Shown piece after piece: positions 1 through 9,457 of a stretch of DNA of 64,000 nucleotides. Within the stretch, counting starts at the first letter, position 1. Every line of letters begins with the position of its first letter. Source of the DNA: Enterococcus saccharolyticus subsp. saccharolyticus. GTDB lineage: Bacteria > Bacillota > Bacilli > Lactobacillales > Enterococcaceae. Where the stretch lies: the NCBI RefSeq assembly GCF_029023825.1, contig NZ_CP118957.1, forward strand, positions 2,503,794 to 2,567,793. Reading direction: 5' to 3'. The notes under the pieces are model-generated. The model was given only the letters and a program-made list of their open reading frames with translations. It made no database searches and was not told the origin of the DNA. Both the position numbers and the translations under genes were made by a program.

Positions 1-1958
1 ACTGCTTGACGCTGCATGTTGGCACCCATCAAGGCACGGTTGGAGTCATCGTTTTCCAAGAAAGGAATACATGCTGTCGCTACCGCAACTACTTGTTTAG
101 GAGATACGTCCATGTAATCAACTTTATCAATAGATACTTCTAAGTTTTCACTTGTCGCACGCGCCATAACAATATCGTTTTTGAATGAACCATCTTCATT
201 TAATGGGCTATTTGCTTGGGCTACTACATAGTGGTCCTCGATATCCGCTGTTAAATAATCAATGTGTTCTGTTACTTTACCTGATTCGCGATCAACACGA
301 CGGTACGGTGTTTCGATAAATCCGTATTTGTTCACTTTCGCATAAGAAGCCAAACTGTTAATCAAACCGATGTTTGGACCTTCAGGCGTTTCAATCGGAC
401 ACATACGACCATAGTGAGAATAGTGAACGTCTCGAACTTCATAACCGGCACGGTCACGAGTCAAACCACCAGGCCCTAAGGCTGATAGACGACGTTTATG
501 TGTTAACTCACCCAATGGGTTTGTTTGGTCCATGAACTGTGACAACTGTGAAGAACCAAAGAATTCTTTGATACTTGCAACAACTGGACGGATGTTAATT
601 AATTGTTGTGGTGTTAATGTTTCAGTATCTTGAATAGACATACGTTCACGTACAACACGTTCCATACGTGCTAAACCGATACGGAATTGGTTTTGTAATA
701 ATTCACCAACAGAACGAATACGACGATTTCCTAAATGGTCGATATCATCGACATTGCCGATTCCTTCCATTAAGTTGAAGAAATAACTCATTGAAGCAAT
801 GATATCCGCTGGACGTACTGTACGTACTTCTGTATCTGGATACGCATTACCAATCACATTTACTTCACGTTCTGGATCTTTTGGTGCAAATACTTTGATA
901 ACTTGAACAGTCATTGGATCGGTAACGACACCGTCTTCTGATGGGTAATAAGTTACAGAGTTTAAGCCGTTGTCTAGGTGTTTACCTAAAACATCATCCA
1001 TCACTTGGTGTGTTAACGCAGTTCCTTTTTCAACAATGATTTCACCTGTTTCAGGATCAACCAATGTTTCAGCTAATGTTAAGTTTAATAAGCGTGTTTT
1101 CAAGTCTAGTTTTTTGTTTACTTTATAACGACCAACCGCTGCTAAATCGTAACGACGTGGGTCAAAGAAACGTGCATTTAACAAGTTACGAGAACTGTCT
1201 GCTGTTTTTGGCTCGCCTGGACGAAGACGCTCATAAATATCTTTTAAGCCTTCTTCCGTACGAGAATCGCTTGCGTTTTTGTGCAAGTCTTTTTCAATTG
1301 TGTTACGTAGTGATTCGCTATCACCAAAAATATCAAAAATCGTATCGTCAGAACCAAAACCTAAGGCACGAACCAATACTGTTAATGGAATTTTACGTGT
1401 GCGGTCGATACGTACATAAGAAATATCTTTCGCATCTGTTTCCATTTCTAACCATGCGCCACGGTTAGGGATAACAGTTGAACCAAAACCTTCTTTACCG
1501 TTCTTGTCTACTTTTCCGTGGAAGTACACACCAGGTGAACGTACTAATTGGGATACAATAACACGTTCTGCTCCGTTAATAATGAATGTTCCTTGTTCTG
1601 TCATTAATGGGAAATCGCCAAAGAATACTTCTTGCGCTTTGATTTCGCCTGTTTCGCGGTTTGTCAAACGCAAGGTTACGTGTAATGGTGCAGAATAGTT
1701 TGCATCATGTGCACGTGCTTCTTCTACCGTATACTTCGGTGTTTTCAACTCATAATCTACAAATTCCAAGGACAGGTTTCCATTAAAGTCATCGATTGGC
1801 AAGATGTCTTCAAACATTTCTCTTAGTCCTTCATCTAAGAACCATTGGTAAGAATCTGTTTGAATTTCAATCAAATTCGGTAATTCCAATACTTCACTGA
1901 TACGTGCGAAACTTCTACGTTCGCGATGCTTTCCGTATTTTACTACGTGTCCAGCCAA
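1..1958 (-). CDS. rpoB: RNA polymerase beta subunit, 5' part (cut by window edge)
   Basis: Reading the minus strand from 1958 gives about 652 residues of the beta subunit, roughly the first half of the ~1200-residue protein; the rest lies beyond base 1. The start is a TTG codon ([15 protein letters not shown]...) preceded by AGAGGGGTG. Recognisable blocks are the N-terminal lobe, the rifampicin-pocket cluster I ([22 protein letters not shown] then LSALGPGG, around bases 470-560) and [19 protein letters not shown]. The pocket residues usually changed in rifampicin resistance (the D of FMDQ, the H of THKRR, the S of LSALG) are wild type, so no target resistance is visible here. It is essential for transcription. 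The upstream promoter is recorded separately. Confidence 0.97.
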   Translation of the reverse strand, partial: MAGHVVKYGKHRERRSFARISEVLELPNLIEIQTDSYQWFLDEGLREMFEDILPIDDFNGNLSLEFVDYELKTPKYTVEEARAHDANYSAPLHVTLRLTNRETGEIKAQEVFFGDFPLMTEQGTFIINGAERVIVSQLVRSPGVYFHGKVDKNGKEGFGSTVIPNRGAWLEMETDAKDISYVRIDRTRKIPLTVLVRALGFGSDDTIFDIFGDSESLRNTIEKDLHKNASDSRTEEGLKDIYERLRPGEPKTADSSRNLLNARFFDPRRYDLAAVGRYKVNKKLDLKTRLLNLTLAETLVDPETGEIIVEKGTALTHQVMDDVLGKHLDNGLNSVTYYPSEDGVVTDPMTVQVIKVFAPKDPEREVNVIGNAYPDTEVRTVRPADIIASMSYFFNLMEGIGNVDDIDHLGNRRIRSVGELLQNQFRIGLARMERVVRERMSIQDTETLTPQQLINIRPVVASIKEFFGSSQLSQFMDQTNPLGELTHKRRLSALGPGGLTRDRAGYEVRDVHYSHYGRMCPIETPEGPNIGLINSLASYAKVNKYGFIETPYRRVDRESGKVTEHIDYLTADIEDHYVVAQANSPLNEDGSFKNDIVMARATSENLEVSIDKVDYMDVSPKQVVAVATACIPFLENDDSNRALMGANMQRQA

Positions 1959-2318
1959 GTTCTTCACCCCTCTAAAAAGTCTTTCAAAATACCTATCCAA
2001 TAATTACATTTATGTTACAAACATTAAAAACGTGTAACATCGAACATTTTTTGCGGCTTTTAAGCAAAAAAAAACCAAAAATAGAGGTGCTTCTTTTTTG
2101 AAGGTTCTACTTTTGTTTCCCTATTACCAAGCCGAAACGGACAATATTTCGTTCCTGCTCATTTCTTTTCAGATAGTTTTTGCAACTACTTATTATACAC
2201 ACTCGGTAAATTTTCGTCAAGGTCTAACACTTGAAAATTTACATTCAGTTTTCAAAATTGACTTTCCGAAAAATTTCACTGTATAGTTACCTAGAAATGA
2301 CAATATAGGAAGTGAATT
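1959..2318 (-). promoter_or_regulatory. rpoB promoter and long leader; intergenic region
   Basis: This 360-base gap separates the divergent rpoB and DUF1576-type genes. On the minus strand it carries a strong sigma-A promoter: TTGACG (2215-2220), 17 bases, TATAAT (2192-2197). Transcription would start near 2185, giving an rpoB leader of about 225 bases, AT-rich with homopolymer runs (A/T tracts near 2068-2100). I see no convincing gene in it; the open frame at 2098-2286 has no coding character and contains the promoter on its opposite strand. No obvious plus-strand promoter was picked for the DUF1576-type gene, but an AGGAAG site precedes its ATG. Confidence 0.75.
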
Positions 2319-3638
2319 ATGGAAAACAAAACAATTACGTTACACACACGCAATAAATTAATCAACTTAAACTCACAAGTACTCAAATACCGGTTAATGA
2401 TTGCGTATAGTCTGCTATTAATTTTAATCGGCGTTTGCAGTGAAACACCGCACGATTTATGGACGGGAACTGTGCATATTTTTATGTCTCCCAGTAATTT
2501 ATTAACCGATTATTTTGCTGTTGGAAACTTTGGAAGTGCCTTTTTTAATAGTGGTATTTTAACGTTAGCTAGTGTCCTTTTGGTAAAATCTCGTGGGGTC
2601 ACCGTTAGCGGGCCGCTCATCGCTGCCTTTTTCACCGTATCTGGCTTTTCATTTTTTGGGAAAAATTTGTACAACTCATTGCCGATTATTATTGGTGTAT
2701 ATTTGTACGCCAAAACGGTGCGTAAACCCTATTCGCAATTCTTGTTGGTTGCGTTATTTGGTAGTTCCTCTTCACCGGTGATTAGTTATCTAACCTTTGG
2801 AACAGGTTTGCCTTTGCCGTTGGGTATTTTATTAGGATATGCTGTCGGAATTTTAGTGGGCTTTCTTTTACCACCACTTGCCTCACAATTTCTCCAATTT
2901 CACCAAGGTTTTTCTTTATATAATGTTGGTTTCACCTCAGGAATTGTTGCGATGTTTGTGACCAGTGCGTTTCGTTTATTTGGTGGCGACATCACGATTC
3001 CTAATTTGCTGTCGACCGAATACCACGTCAAATCGGCTATTTTCTTATTCGTTTTATTTACGTTACTCTTTATCATGGGATACTTGTTAAATCACCGATC
3101 ATTTAAAGGAATGCGTACCATTTTTGCTTCTTCTGGAAAATTAGTGACAGACTTTGTCGTAATTGCTGAAATTGGCGCCACCTTTATGAACATGGCGTTG
3201 ATGGGCTTTTTAATGTTAGGTTTCATTTTTATAATGGGTGGCGAACTTTCTGGCCCACTGATAGGTGGTATTTTAACAGTAGTTGGTTTTAGTGCTTTTG
3301 GGAATCATTGGCGCAATAGTTTGCCAATCTTAATTGGGGTCGTCTTAGCTTCAAAATTATCACCAGAGTTTTCACGTGAAACATTTACCGTGTTATTAAC
3401 AGCAATTTTTGGGACAAGTTTAGCGCCAATCAGTGGTTATTACGGCGCATTTTATGGTATTTTGGCTGGATTTTTCCACATGACCTTAGTCTCAAACGTG
3501 GCGTATTTACACGGGGGATTAAATTTGTATAATAATGGATTTTCTTGTGGTTTTGTTGCCGCTTTTATGGTACCGTTGTTGGATACAATAACCCAAGTGA
3601 AAAGAGGGAAAAAGCATGCTGGAAAAAGAAAAATCTAG
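2319..3638 (+). CDS. DUF1576-type polytopic membrane protein
   Basis: A 439-residue, very hydrophobic protein with about ten or more membrane segments, resembling the DUF1576 family of uncharacterised Firmicute membrane proteins. The two halves repeat each other: GPLIAAFFTVSGFSFFGK followed by NSLPIIIGVYLYAK around residues 98-133 recurs as GPLIGGILTVVGFSAFGN followed by NSLPILIGVVLASK around residues 311-346, and LYNVGFTSG recurs as LYNNGFSCG. Such internal duplication is typical of transporters or channels with inverted or tandem repeat folds; the substrate is unknown. The small gene at 3616 overlaps its 3' end and is probably co-translated. AGGAAG lies upstream of the ATG. Confidence 0.7.
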   Translation: MENKTITLHTRNKLINLNSQVLKYRLMIAYSLLLILIGVCSETPHDLWTGTVHIFMSPSNLLTDYFAVGNFGSAFFNSGILTLASVLLVKSRGVTVSGPLIAAFFTVSGFSFFGKNLYNSLPIIIGVYLYAKTVRKPYSQFLLVALFGSSSSPVISYLTFGTGLPLPLGILLGYAVGILVGFLLPPLASQFLQFHQGFSLYNVGFTSGIVAMFVTSAFRLFGGDITIPNLLSTEYHVKSAIFLFVLFTLLFIMGYLLNHRSFKGMRTIFASSGKLVTDFVVIAEIGATFMNMALMGFLMLGFIFIMGGELSGPLIGGILTVVGFSAFGNHWRNSLPILIGVVLASKLSPEFSRETFTVLLTAIFGTSLAPISGYYGAFYGILAGFFHMTLVSNVAYLHGGLNLYNNGFSCGFVAAFMVPLLDTITQVKRGKKHAGKRKI

Positions 3639-3969
3639 ACGAATTGTCGATGAATTATTAATGTATTTCTTTTCTCATGATATTAAACAATTATCTATTG
3701 AATTGGATTTTCCAACAGAAGGTTTCCATGCGAAAATTCAAGGACAATGCCACGAATTACCAGAAGACATTTACGACTTTTTAGAAATGCTCAACACACC
3801 TCGTGATTTGAATTTAGAAAGTTATTACGATGAACTTTTAGGCGGTTCACAGTCACATCATGAAGAAGAGGATTATTATTTATTAGGTGTCATGATTGAT
3901 AAGGCTGATATTATCTTTGCCAATAACTTATTGACCATTCAAATTTTCCGCAAACATTTTAGCAATTAA
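3616..3969 (+). CDS. small cytoplasmic protein coupled to the DUF1576-type gene
   Basis: An acidic 117-residue protein with no signal peptide or membrane helix. It overlaps the preceding membrane-protein gene by 23 bases, so translational coupling and a shared function are likely. I do not recognise the family. It is leucine- and acid-rich with a HHEEED patch near residue 81 and a C-terminal IFANNLLTIQIF segment, consistent with a small alpha/beta regulatory or accessory subunit. birA follows 25 bases later on the same strand. The call rests on context and codon-like composition. Confidence 0.7.
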   Translation: MLEKEKSRRIVDELLMYFFSHDIKQLSIELDFPTEGFHAKIQGQCHELPEDIYDFLEMLNTPRDLNLESYYDELLGGSQSHHEEEDYYLLGVMIDKADIIFANNLLTIQIFRKHFSN

Positions 3970-3994
3970 CACTGGGGAAGGAGACGTTTTTCGA

Positions 3995-4951
3995 ATGAAT
4001 ACAAAACAAAAAGTGCTCGCATTATTACGCCAAAACGGTGCGATTTTATCCGGAGAAAAATTGGCACAAGAAATTGGTATTTCGCGCACAGCCATTTGGA
4101 AAGCTGTTCGTGAATTAGAAAAAATGGGCTATCAAATTGAGCGCCATGCAAATGGCTATCAGTATTTGCCATCTGATGTATTGGAAGCTGACAGCATCGC
4201 CACCAATGAGTTACAAGCAGCAAATATTTTTTTACTGGATGAAACCGACTCAACGATGAAAGATGCGAAACTAGGGGCGCTGGCACAGCAAACCACGCCT
4301 GCGTTATATGTTGCTGAAACACAAACAGGTGGACATGGTCGTTTTGGTCGTCCTTTCTTTTGTCCACGCGGGCAAATTTATATGAGTCTTTTGTTAAATC
4401 CCAACCAATCATTTGAAGAATTACCACAATACACGTTGCTAGCAGCAGTTGCTGTCTCACTAGCAATTGATGAAGTGACCGGACGCAAAACCGATATCAA
4501 ATGGGTCAATGACATTTATTTAGATGGGAAAAAGATTTGTGGTATCTTATCGGAAGCAACCAGTGATTTTGAAACGGGTCGAATTTCTCATGTGGTCTTA
4601 GGGATGGGCATTAACTTTTCCATTCCACCTGAAACATTTCCAGATGGTCTTGAGAAAAAAGCCAGCTCGCTTTTCCCTGAAGGCAACGCACCAGTTTCAC
4701 GTAATCAGTTAATGCACTTAATCTGGCAAAATTTCTTTGAATTGCTTGCTGGTTTACCTGATAACAGCTACCTAAAAGTTTACCGTGAAAAATCATTTGT
4801 TTTAAACAAAACCGTGACCTTCACACAACAAGGTGTCACTTACAGCGGCATCGCCAAAACGATTTCTGATACAGGTGAACTAGCCGTTTTAACTGCAGAT
4901 GGTATGAAAATTTTATCCTCTGGTGAAATTAGTCTGCAATCCATTCATTAG
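3995..4951 (+). CDS. birA: bifunctional biotin protein ligase / biotin repressor
   Basis: A 318-residue BirA of the class with an N-terminal DNA-binding domain. Residues 1-60 form a winged helix (GEKLAQEIGISRTAIWKAVRELEKMGY). The ligase domain follows with the biotinyl-AMP loop GGHGRFGRPF near residue 110, KWVNDIYLDGKKICGIL near residue 168 and a C-terminal SH3-like cap (FTQQGVTYSGIAKTI). It attaches biotin to carboxylase carrier proteins and in this class also represses biotin uptake or synthesis genes. AAGGAG precedes the ATG by 11 bases. A hairpin terminator follows. Confidence 0.95.
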   Translation: MNTKQKVLALLRQNGAILSGEKLAQEIGISRTAIWKAVRELEKMGYQIERHANGYQYLPSDVLEADSIATNELQAANIFLLDETDSTMKDAKLGALAQQTTPALYVAETQTGGHGRFGRPFFCPRGQIYMSLLLNPNQSFEELPQYTLLAAVAVSLAIDEVTGRKTDIKWVNDIYLDGKKICGILSEATSDFETGRISHVVLGMGINFSIPPETFPDGLEKKASSLFPEGNAPVSRNQLMHLIWQNFFELLAGLPDNSYLKVYREKSFVLNKTVTFTQQGVTYSGIAKTISDTGELAVLTADGMKILSSGEISLQSIH

Positions 4952-4978
4952 AAACAATAAATTTTTGCCTTAAAAAAA

Positions 4979-5029
4979 CTATCCAAACAAAGTAGGTCCT
5001 GTGATGCAAGATTGCACTTGTTTGGATAG
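4979..5029. terminator. bidirectional terminator between birA and tenA
   Basis: CTATCCAAACAA (4979-4990) pairs with TTGTTTGGATAG (5018-5029). The loop itself holds a second hairpin (TGCAA/TTGCA). A run of A lies on the left and a T-rich run on the right, so it can end both the rightward birA and the leftward tenA transcripts. Confidence 0.8.
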
Positions 5030-5040
5030 CTTTTTCTTTT

Positions 5041-5697
5041 TTAGTCCCACGTTTCTAATGTTTGAGCCATTTCCCAAAAAGCATATTCCATCTGACTACT
5101 AATCACAAATGCAGCAAGCATTTGCTCTTGTTCTTTTGGTGTGCTCTCAGCATATAATTGATCCAATAACTTTCTTTCTCCTTGGATAGCCGCCTTTGAT
5201 TCTTCGCCAGCATACGTTTCAATCCAGCGTTGATACAAGACATGTGGTGAGCCTTGTTCAATCAGACGTGTGCCAATTTCTTGATACAACCACGCACAAG
5301 GCAACATTCCGGCAACCGCCACATTGGGTGTACCTTCAACCAGTTGACGGTACATATGCGACACATAATGATAGGCAGTTGGCGCAATCGCTGTCGTGTT
5401 GATTTCTTCATCTGTAATACCTAGTTCCGCAAAAAAAGTTTCACGAATCGCTAACTCTCCTAAAGCTAAATGTTCCGCGTTCGTAGCCATTAATTTCTTC
5501 ACTTCTGGTCGTTCCGATTGTTCACCAATTAGTTGATACAATTTACCAAAATGTTCTAAATAGTATCGGTCTTGAATCAAATAATAACGAAAAATTTCTG
5601 GTGCTAACGTTCCCGCTTGTAATTGTTGGATAAAGGGATGTTGAAAACTGCCTTCCCAATATGGATTTGCTTTTTCTCTTGCTAGTGCTGTAAACAT
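5041..5697 (-). CDS. tenA: thiaminase II / aminopyrimidine aminohydrolase TenA
   Basis: A 218-residue TenA-family protein. Signature pieces are HPFIQQLQAGTLAPEIFRYYLIQDRYYLEHF near the N-terminus, MLPCAWLYQEIG in the middle, and YAGEESKAAI then EYAFWEMA at the C-terminus. TenA hydrolyses amino-pyrimidine breakdown products of thiamine to HMP for salvage. It is the last gene of the TPP-riboswitch-controlled operon, 21 bases after ykoC, which fits salvage coupled to uptake of a pyrimidine precursor. AGGAGG lies upstream of the ATG. Confidence 0.93.
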   Translation of the reverse strand: MFTALAREKANPYWEGSFQHPFIQQLQAGTLAPEIFRYYLIQDRYYLEHFGKLYQLIGEQSERPEVKKLMATNAEHLALGELAIRETFFAELGITDEEINTTAIAPTAYHYVSHMYRQLVEGTPNVAVAGMLPCAWLYQEIGTRLIEQGSPHVLYQRWIETYAGEESKAAIQGERKLLDQLYAESTPKEQEQMLAAFVISSQMEYAFWEMAQTLETWD

Positions 5698-5718
5698 CTT
5701 TTTTCCTCCTACTTTCTA

Positions 5719-6363
5719 CTAGATAACCAATGATAAATTACCGATGACAAATAATCCCCCCAATAAAATTGCGCCACTCAGCGAGTTGATGTATCGTTGG
5801 TGGTGACTTCTCTCTCCTATTTCATCATAGCCATGAGAATACATCGCTTCGGTGTAACGATCTCGCCACGAAAATGCGAGAAAAATTGTTTTAAGATAAA
5901 ACATGGGTGACCAAAAATGTAATTGCTTGCCTTTTAACAAACTCGCTTCTTTTAACGCCTGAACTTCCTCTTTAATCGCCGGTAACGAATGCACGACAAC
6001 TAATAAACCATAAACAAAATTCGGTGCCACCCCTTTTTGCTCTAACACCAAAAGCAACTCCTCTAAATCAACCCCCACAGCAAACGATAAGCCCAATGCC
6101 GCAAAAGCATACGTGCGCGTCAAAAGCAATAACGCGTCCCCACTGCCACTTCCATGTAGCATGACGGACCAATACGTGGATAATGCCGGAATCAATGGTA
6201 AAAAAATCAATAAAAGCAAACTGCGCCATTTCTGATGAACCAAGAAAAATACCACGGCTAATCCAATTAAAAATAAATTCAACGTAATCGTCCGTGTAAA
6301 AGAAATTTCCAGGGTGAGGATGAGAATAAATAGGGACATATTCAAGGTATTCGTCGTTTTCAT
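5719..6363 (-). CDS. ykoC: ECF transporter transmembrane (T) subunit, thiamine-precursor type
   Basis: A 214-residue EcfT-family membrane protein with about five helices. The coupling region near residues 140-175 (ALKEASLLKG ... YSHGYDEIGERS) matches the conserved arginine/glycine coupling helices that dock on the ATPases. Its start overlaps the stop of the ATPase gene by 4 bases (ATGA). Together with the ATPase and S-component it forms a YkoEDC-type importer, known for hydroxymethylpyrimidine or related thiamine precursors. The symbol follows the Bacillus gene order. Confidence 0.85.
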   Translation of the reverse strand: MKTTNTLNMSLFILILTLEISFTRTITLNLFLIGLAVVFFLVHQKWRSLLLLIFLPLIPALSTYWSVMLHGSGSGDALLLLTRTYAFAALGLSFAVGVDLEELLLVLEQKGVAPNFVYGLLVVVHSLPAIKEEVQALKEASLLKGKQLHFWSPMFYLKTIFLAFSWRDRYTEAMYSHGYDEIGERSHHQRYINSLSGAILLGGLFVIGNLSLVI

Positions 6364-7688
6364 TGCTGTTCACCTACCTGTAATGTTTGCTTTGCAAGCA
6401 CTAGATGATGCTGACTCACACCAGATAATGGTGCTAACCGATGTGTCACGATTAAAAAATCTTGTTGTGTCGCTTGCTGTTGTATCCATTCAACAAAATA
6501 GTCACATGCGTGTTGATCCAATCCAGCAAAGGGTTCATCTAACAAAAGAAAATCCAGCGGTAAACTCAGCATGCTAATTAGCTGCACAATCTTTTTTTGC
6601 CCTTCACTTAAATGAAATAAACTTTGGTTTTTGGAAATATTAAAATATGCTAACGCTGCTTGCTGTTGCGTTAGAATTTCGGGTTGTTGATTGTTGCAAA
6701 ATGCCAATTCTTCTTGCACAGTCAACGCCACGAATTGTTTAGCAGCGTCTTGAACTGCTAATGACATCGTTTGATAAAGTTGGCGCTTTTTTCGAATTTT
6801 TTTTCCCTGCAAAAACATGTTGCCATGGTATTTTTCAAGTTGTACCATCGCCTTTAATAGCGAGGTTTTCCCCCCGCCATTTGCACCCGTCAACGTGGTA
6901 ATTCCTGTTTGTAACTGACTCGTTGTCTCAACTAACAAGCGTTGATTGCGTGTGATCTGCACTTTTTGAAAATCAAAAAATGGCGTAGTATCCGCTTGTT
7001 GTAAATGAAAAACCGTATCAACTGTTAACTTATCCAGAGAACCAAACTGTAATTGCCCCTCCGTCACTTCAACCACTGCATCGACCACCTCGTGATACCC
7101 TGACCAGTCATGATCACTTAAAAGAATTGTTTTTCCTTGGTCACGTAATTGTTTGAGTTTTTGAATAAAACGGACACGCGATTCTGGATCAATACTAGCA
7201 AATGGTTCGTCTAATAATAAAATTGGCGCATCTAACGCTAAAACCACAGTTAATGCTGCTCGTTGTTTCTCCCCACCAGATAATTGATTGATTGCTTTAT
7301 CAGCTAAATCTGTGGTTTCCCCTAATGCCAATGCGTGGTTCATACGCTCCTGTATATCAACAGGAGCCAAACCGATATTTTCTAACGTAAAAATGAGTTC
7401 TTTGCGTAAAGTACGCATCGTAAATTGTTGGCTCGGATTTTGAAAGACCATGCCGACTGCTTGCGCTTTCTGTTTCATTGAGGCTGTCGCTAAATTTTCA
7501 CCATTTAACAAAATATTTCCCTGATACGACAATTGCGCAAATCCAGCAATTAGGCGAAACAATGTCGATTTGCCACTCCCACTATCGCCAGTTACCAAGG
7601 TCAGTTGATGTGCTGGAAAAGCAAAGGTGACGTGATTAAAAATCATTTTTTCCTGTTGCTGGAAGGTAACTGCTTGTAATTCAATCAT
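6360..7688 (-). CDS. ykoD: ECF transporter double ATPase subunit, thiamine-precursor type
   Basis: A 442-residue fusion of two ABC ATPase domains. Domain 1 has Walker A GDSGSGKST, signature LSGGEKQRA and Walker B ILLLDEPFASID. Domain 2 has GANGGGKTS, a weaker signature LSEGQKK and FLLLDEPFAGLD. It energises uptake with the neighbouring T and S subunits. It overlaps both neighbours by 4 bases, consistent with strict translational coupling. Fused ATPases are typical of YkoD rather than the separate EcfA1/EcfA2 pair. Confidence 0.9.
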   Translation of the reverse strand: MIELQAVTFQQQEKMIFNHVTFAFPAHQLTLVTGDSGSGKSTLFRLIAGFAQLSYQGNILLNGENLATASMKQKAQAVGMVFQNPSQQFTMRTLRKELIFTLENIGLAPVDIQERMNHALALGETTDLADKAINQLSGGEKQRAALTVVLALDAPILLLDEPFASIDPESRVRFIQKLKQLRDQGKTILLSDHDWSGYHEVVDAVVEVTEGQLQFGSLDKLTVDTVFHLQQADTTPFFDFQKVQITRNQRLLVETTSQLQTGITTLTGANGGGKTSLLKAMVQLEKYHGNMFLQGKKIRKKRQLYQTMSLAVQDAAKQFVALTVQEELAFCNNQQPEILTQQQAALAYFNISKNQSLFHLSEGQKKIVQLISMLSLPLDFLLLDEPFAGLDQHACDYFVEWIQQQATQQDFLIVTHRLAPLSGVSQHHLVLAKQTLQVGEQQ

Positions 7689-8248
7689 GAAACAGACACC
7701 TTAGCATCTTGCACTTTTTGATACAATTTCATGATTTGTGTCACTAAGATTACTCCGAAAAAGACAACCGAAACAAAACGCACCGCCAACAATGCCGCAA
7801 CCATCCCAAATCCATACGTCCCATAACCAAATTTGAAGAACTCATAGACAAAACTCAACACGGTCGTTCCAATTGCGCCATAAAACAACGCCACTTTGTC
7901 ATAACGTCGATAGCGAGTCACCATAAAGCCTAACTCCGTACCAAACCCTTGAATCAAACCTGAAAGCAAGACACCCGGACCAAAATACGAACCGTATAAC
8001 ATCTCTGCCAAAGCAGCTAAAACTTCTCCGAGCGTGGCACTTCCTTTTTTAGGAATTAACATCCCGGCAACTGGTGCGGCCATTGTCCATAATCCAAATA
8101 AAATTTCATTGGCAAACGGACTAAGTCCAAACGGGGTTAACGCTGCATTTAACAAAGCATACAAAACGCCTGCCCCCATAAATACCCCACCAAATAAAAA
8201 AGCTAAAAACGCGAGTAACACCACTTGTTGCAATGACCATTTTTGCAT
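7685..8248 (-). CDS. ykoE: ECF transporter substrate-binding (S) component, thiamine precursor
   Basis: A 187-residue membrane protein of the YkoE/ThiW-like S-component type with about five to six helices (WSLQQVVLLAFLAFLFGGVF at the N-terminus). I start it at the ATG at 8248 because AAAGGAG lies just upstream; a longer in-frame start at 8305 would have no good site. It is the first gene after the TPP riboswitch, so its transcription should fall when thiamine pyrophosphate is plentiful. The substrate is probably hydroxymethylpyrimidine or a close relative, inferred from the riboswitch and tenA. Confidence 0.88.
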   Translation of the reverse strand: MQKWSLQQVVLLAFLAFLFGGVFMGAGVLYALLNAALTPFGLSPFANEILFGLWTMAAPVAGMLIPKKGSATLGEVLAALAEMLYGSYFGPGVLLSGLIQGFGTELGFMVTRYRRYDKVALFYGAIGTTVLSFVYEFFKFGYGTYGFGMVAALLAVRFVSVVFFGVILVTQIMKLYQKVQDAKVSVS

Positions 8249-8317
8249 AAAAAAGACTCCTTTCATTTCCAAAATAGAAGCAAAAGGAGTCTTGTTCACA
8301 GACAATTTATGGCAAAT

Positions 8318-8442
8318 AAAAACCTGACTAAATAAACTACTTAGTCAGGCACTCATCACAATAATTCACACATTTCCCTGCGCCAGTATTAACTGTTTCA
8401 GGTTCAATGGGTATAATCTCAGCTTTACAGCACCCCAAATGT
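8318..8442 (-). promoter_or_regulatory. TPP riboswitch (THI box) with expression-platform terminator
   Basis: Read on the minus strand, 8442-8370 contains the conserved TPP aptamer elements in order: GGGGTGC, CTGAGA, ACCC, TGAACCTGA, GTTAATAC and GCGCAGGGA. The P1 ends ACATTT and AAATGT pair. About 20 bases on, CCTGACTAA/TTAGTCAGG (8323-8349) makes a 9-bp terminator stem followed by T-rich sequence. This is the standard layout for TPP-induced termination ahead of ykoE. Confidence 0.95.
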
Positions 8443-8495
8443 TTCTATATTCAATTTTTTTAAAAGTATAACATACCTTAATTCAAACGTCTAGA

Positions 8496-9440
8496 CTAGA
8501 AAAGTAAACTTACTAATAACGCAAACGCATAACTCGCGTTAAATAGCACCATATTTTGAATCGCATAGTTAAAACTATTTGGATTTGGTAATGTTTCTTT
8601 AAATTCCATCAAGTTGCGACGAACTTTCGGTAAACTAATAAACACAATTAAGATTGGCCAACGGAATACCCAGAATAAAAAGCCTAATAAAATCGCACCA
8701 TAGCAACCATACATCAATACTTGGAAAAGTTGGACCCCTTTTTTGCGACCAATATAATAAACCAAGGTATAGCGATTGTTTTCTACATCTGTTTCTAAAT
8801 CACGCAAATTATTCGCTAACATAATATTGGCAATCGTAAATACTAAAGGTAATGAAGCGACAAAAATAGCTAAAATCCCCCAAAGTTGTCCACCTAAAGA
8901 AAAGCTATCATTTTTAAAACTAATATCTAGGTAAAATACCCGTTGGTTGACTGTATTTAAATAGACAGTCATAGCAAATAAGCCTAACCCCATCGTCAAA
9001 CCACTCGCCAATTCACCTAACGGCATACGTGAAACAGGAATGGGACCAAATGTATAAAAAATCCCAACTAGACAAACGAGTCCTCCCATAATTAGAAATA
9101 ACCAACCCGTCATCAAGCTTAACAATAATCCAATAACAGCTGAAATCCCCATCATAACTAAAATCATTTTGCGGACGAGCGCGGGTGAAATTCGTTCGCG
9201 ACCAATCACATTTTGTTCGTATTTGTACGTTTGAGATTGGGCTTTTTTAAAGTCCATATAGTTATTAATTGCTGTTGTTGTCATATCAAAAGTGATCATA
9301 CCGATGAAAAACAACACCGTATAAAACCCATGAAATTCATTAAAACGTGCTAATGAATAAAGCACTCCTATAAGAAATGGAAAAAGACTCGCAACTTTTG
9401 TGCGGATCTCAACAACTTCTAAAAAATTCTTCAGTGACAT
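8496..9440 (-). CDS. dmkA: UbiA-family prenyltransferase for EET demethylmenaquinone
   Basis: A 314-residue polytopic UbiA/MenA-family enzyme. The two Asp-rich prenyl-diphosphate motifs are visible as NNYMDFKKAQ (near residue 61) and NNLRDLETDVENN (near residue 210). By position in the EET locus it is DmkA, which joins a prenyl chain to 1,4-dihydroxy-2-naphthoate to make a demethylmenaquinone used for extracellular electron transfer. AGGAGG precedes the ATG. It lies 17 bases downstream of fmnB and is probably co-transcribed with it. Confidence 0.9.
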   Translation of the reverse strand: MSLKNFLEVVEIRTKVASLFPFLIGVLYSLARFNEFHGFYTVLFFIGMITFDMTTTAINNYMDFKKAQSQTYKYEQNVIGRERISPALVRKMILVMMGISAVIGLLLSLMTGWLFLIMGGLVCLVGIFYTFGPIPVSRMPLGELASGLTMGLGLFAMTVYLNTVNQRVFYLDISFKNDSFSLGGQLWGILAIFVASLPLVFTIANIMLANNLRDLETDVENNRYTLVYYIGRKKGVQLFQVLMYGCYGAILLGFLFWVFRWPILIVFISLPKVRRNLMEFKETLPNPNSFNYAIQNMVLFNASYAFALLVSLLF

Positions 9441-9457
9441 TTTTTCCTCCTAGATTG

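Noticed and set aside
1064-1698. Two plus-strand open frames inside the rpoB region
   Set aside because: They lie antisense to the continuous, highly conserved beta-subunit reading frame and have no ribosome binding site or family resemblance.
1-1958. Rifampicin-resistance mutation in rpoB
   Set aside because: All commonly mutated residues of the visible cluster are wild type.
2098-2286. 62-residue open frame between rpoB and the DUF1576-type gene
   Set aside because: It covers the minus-strand rpoB promoter and has no coding character or good translation start.
5719-8248. Flavin ECF transporter belonging to the EET locus
   Set aside because: The TPP riboswitch, the tenA gene and the YkoEDC-type organisation point to thiamine precursor uptake.
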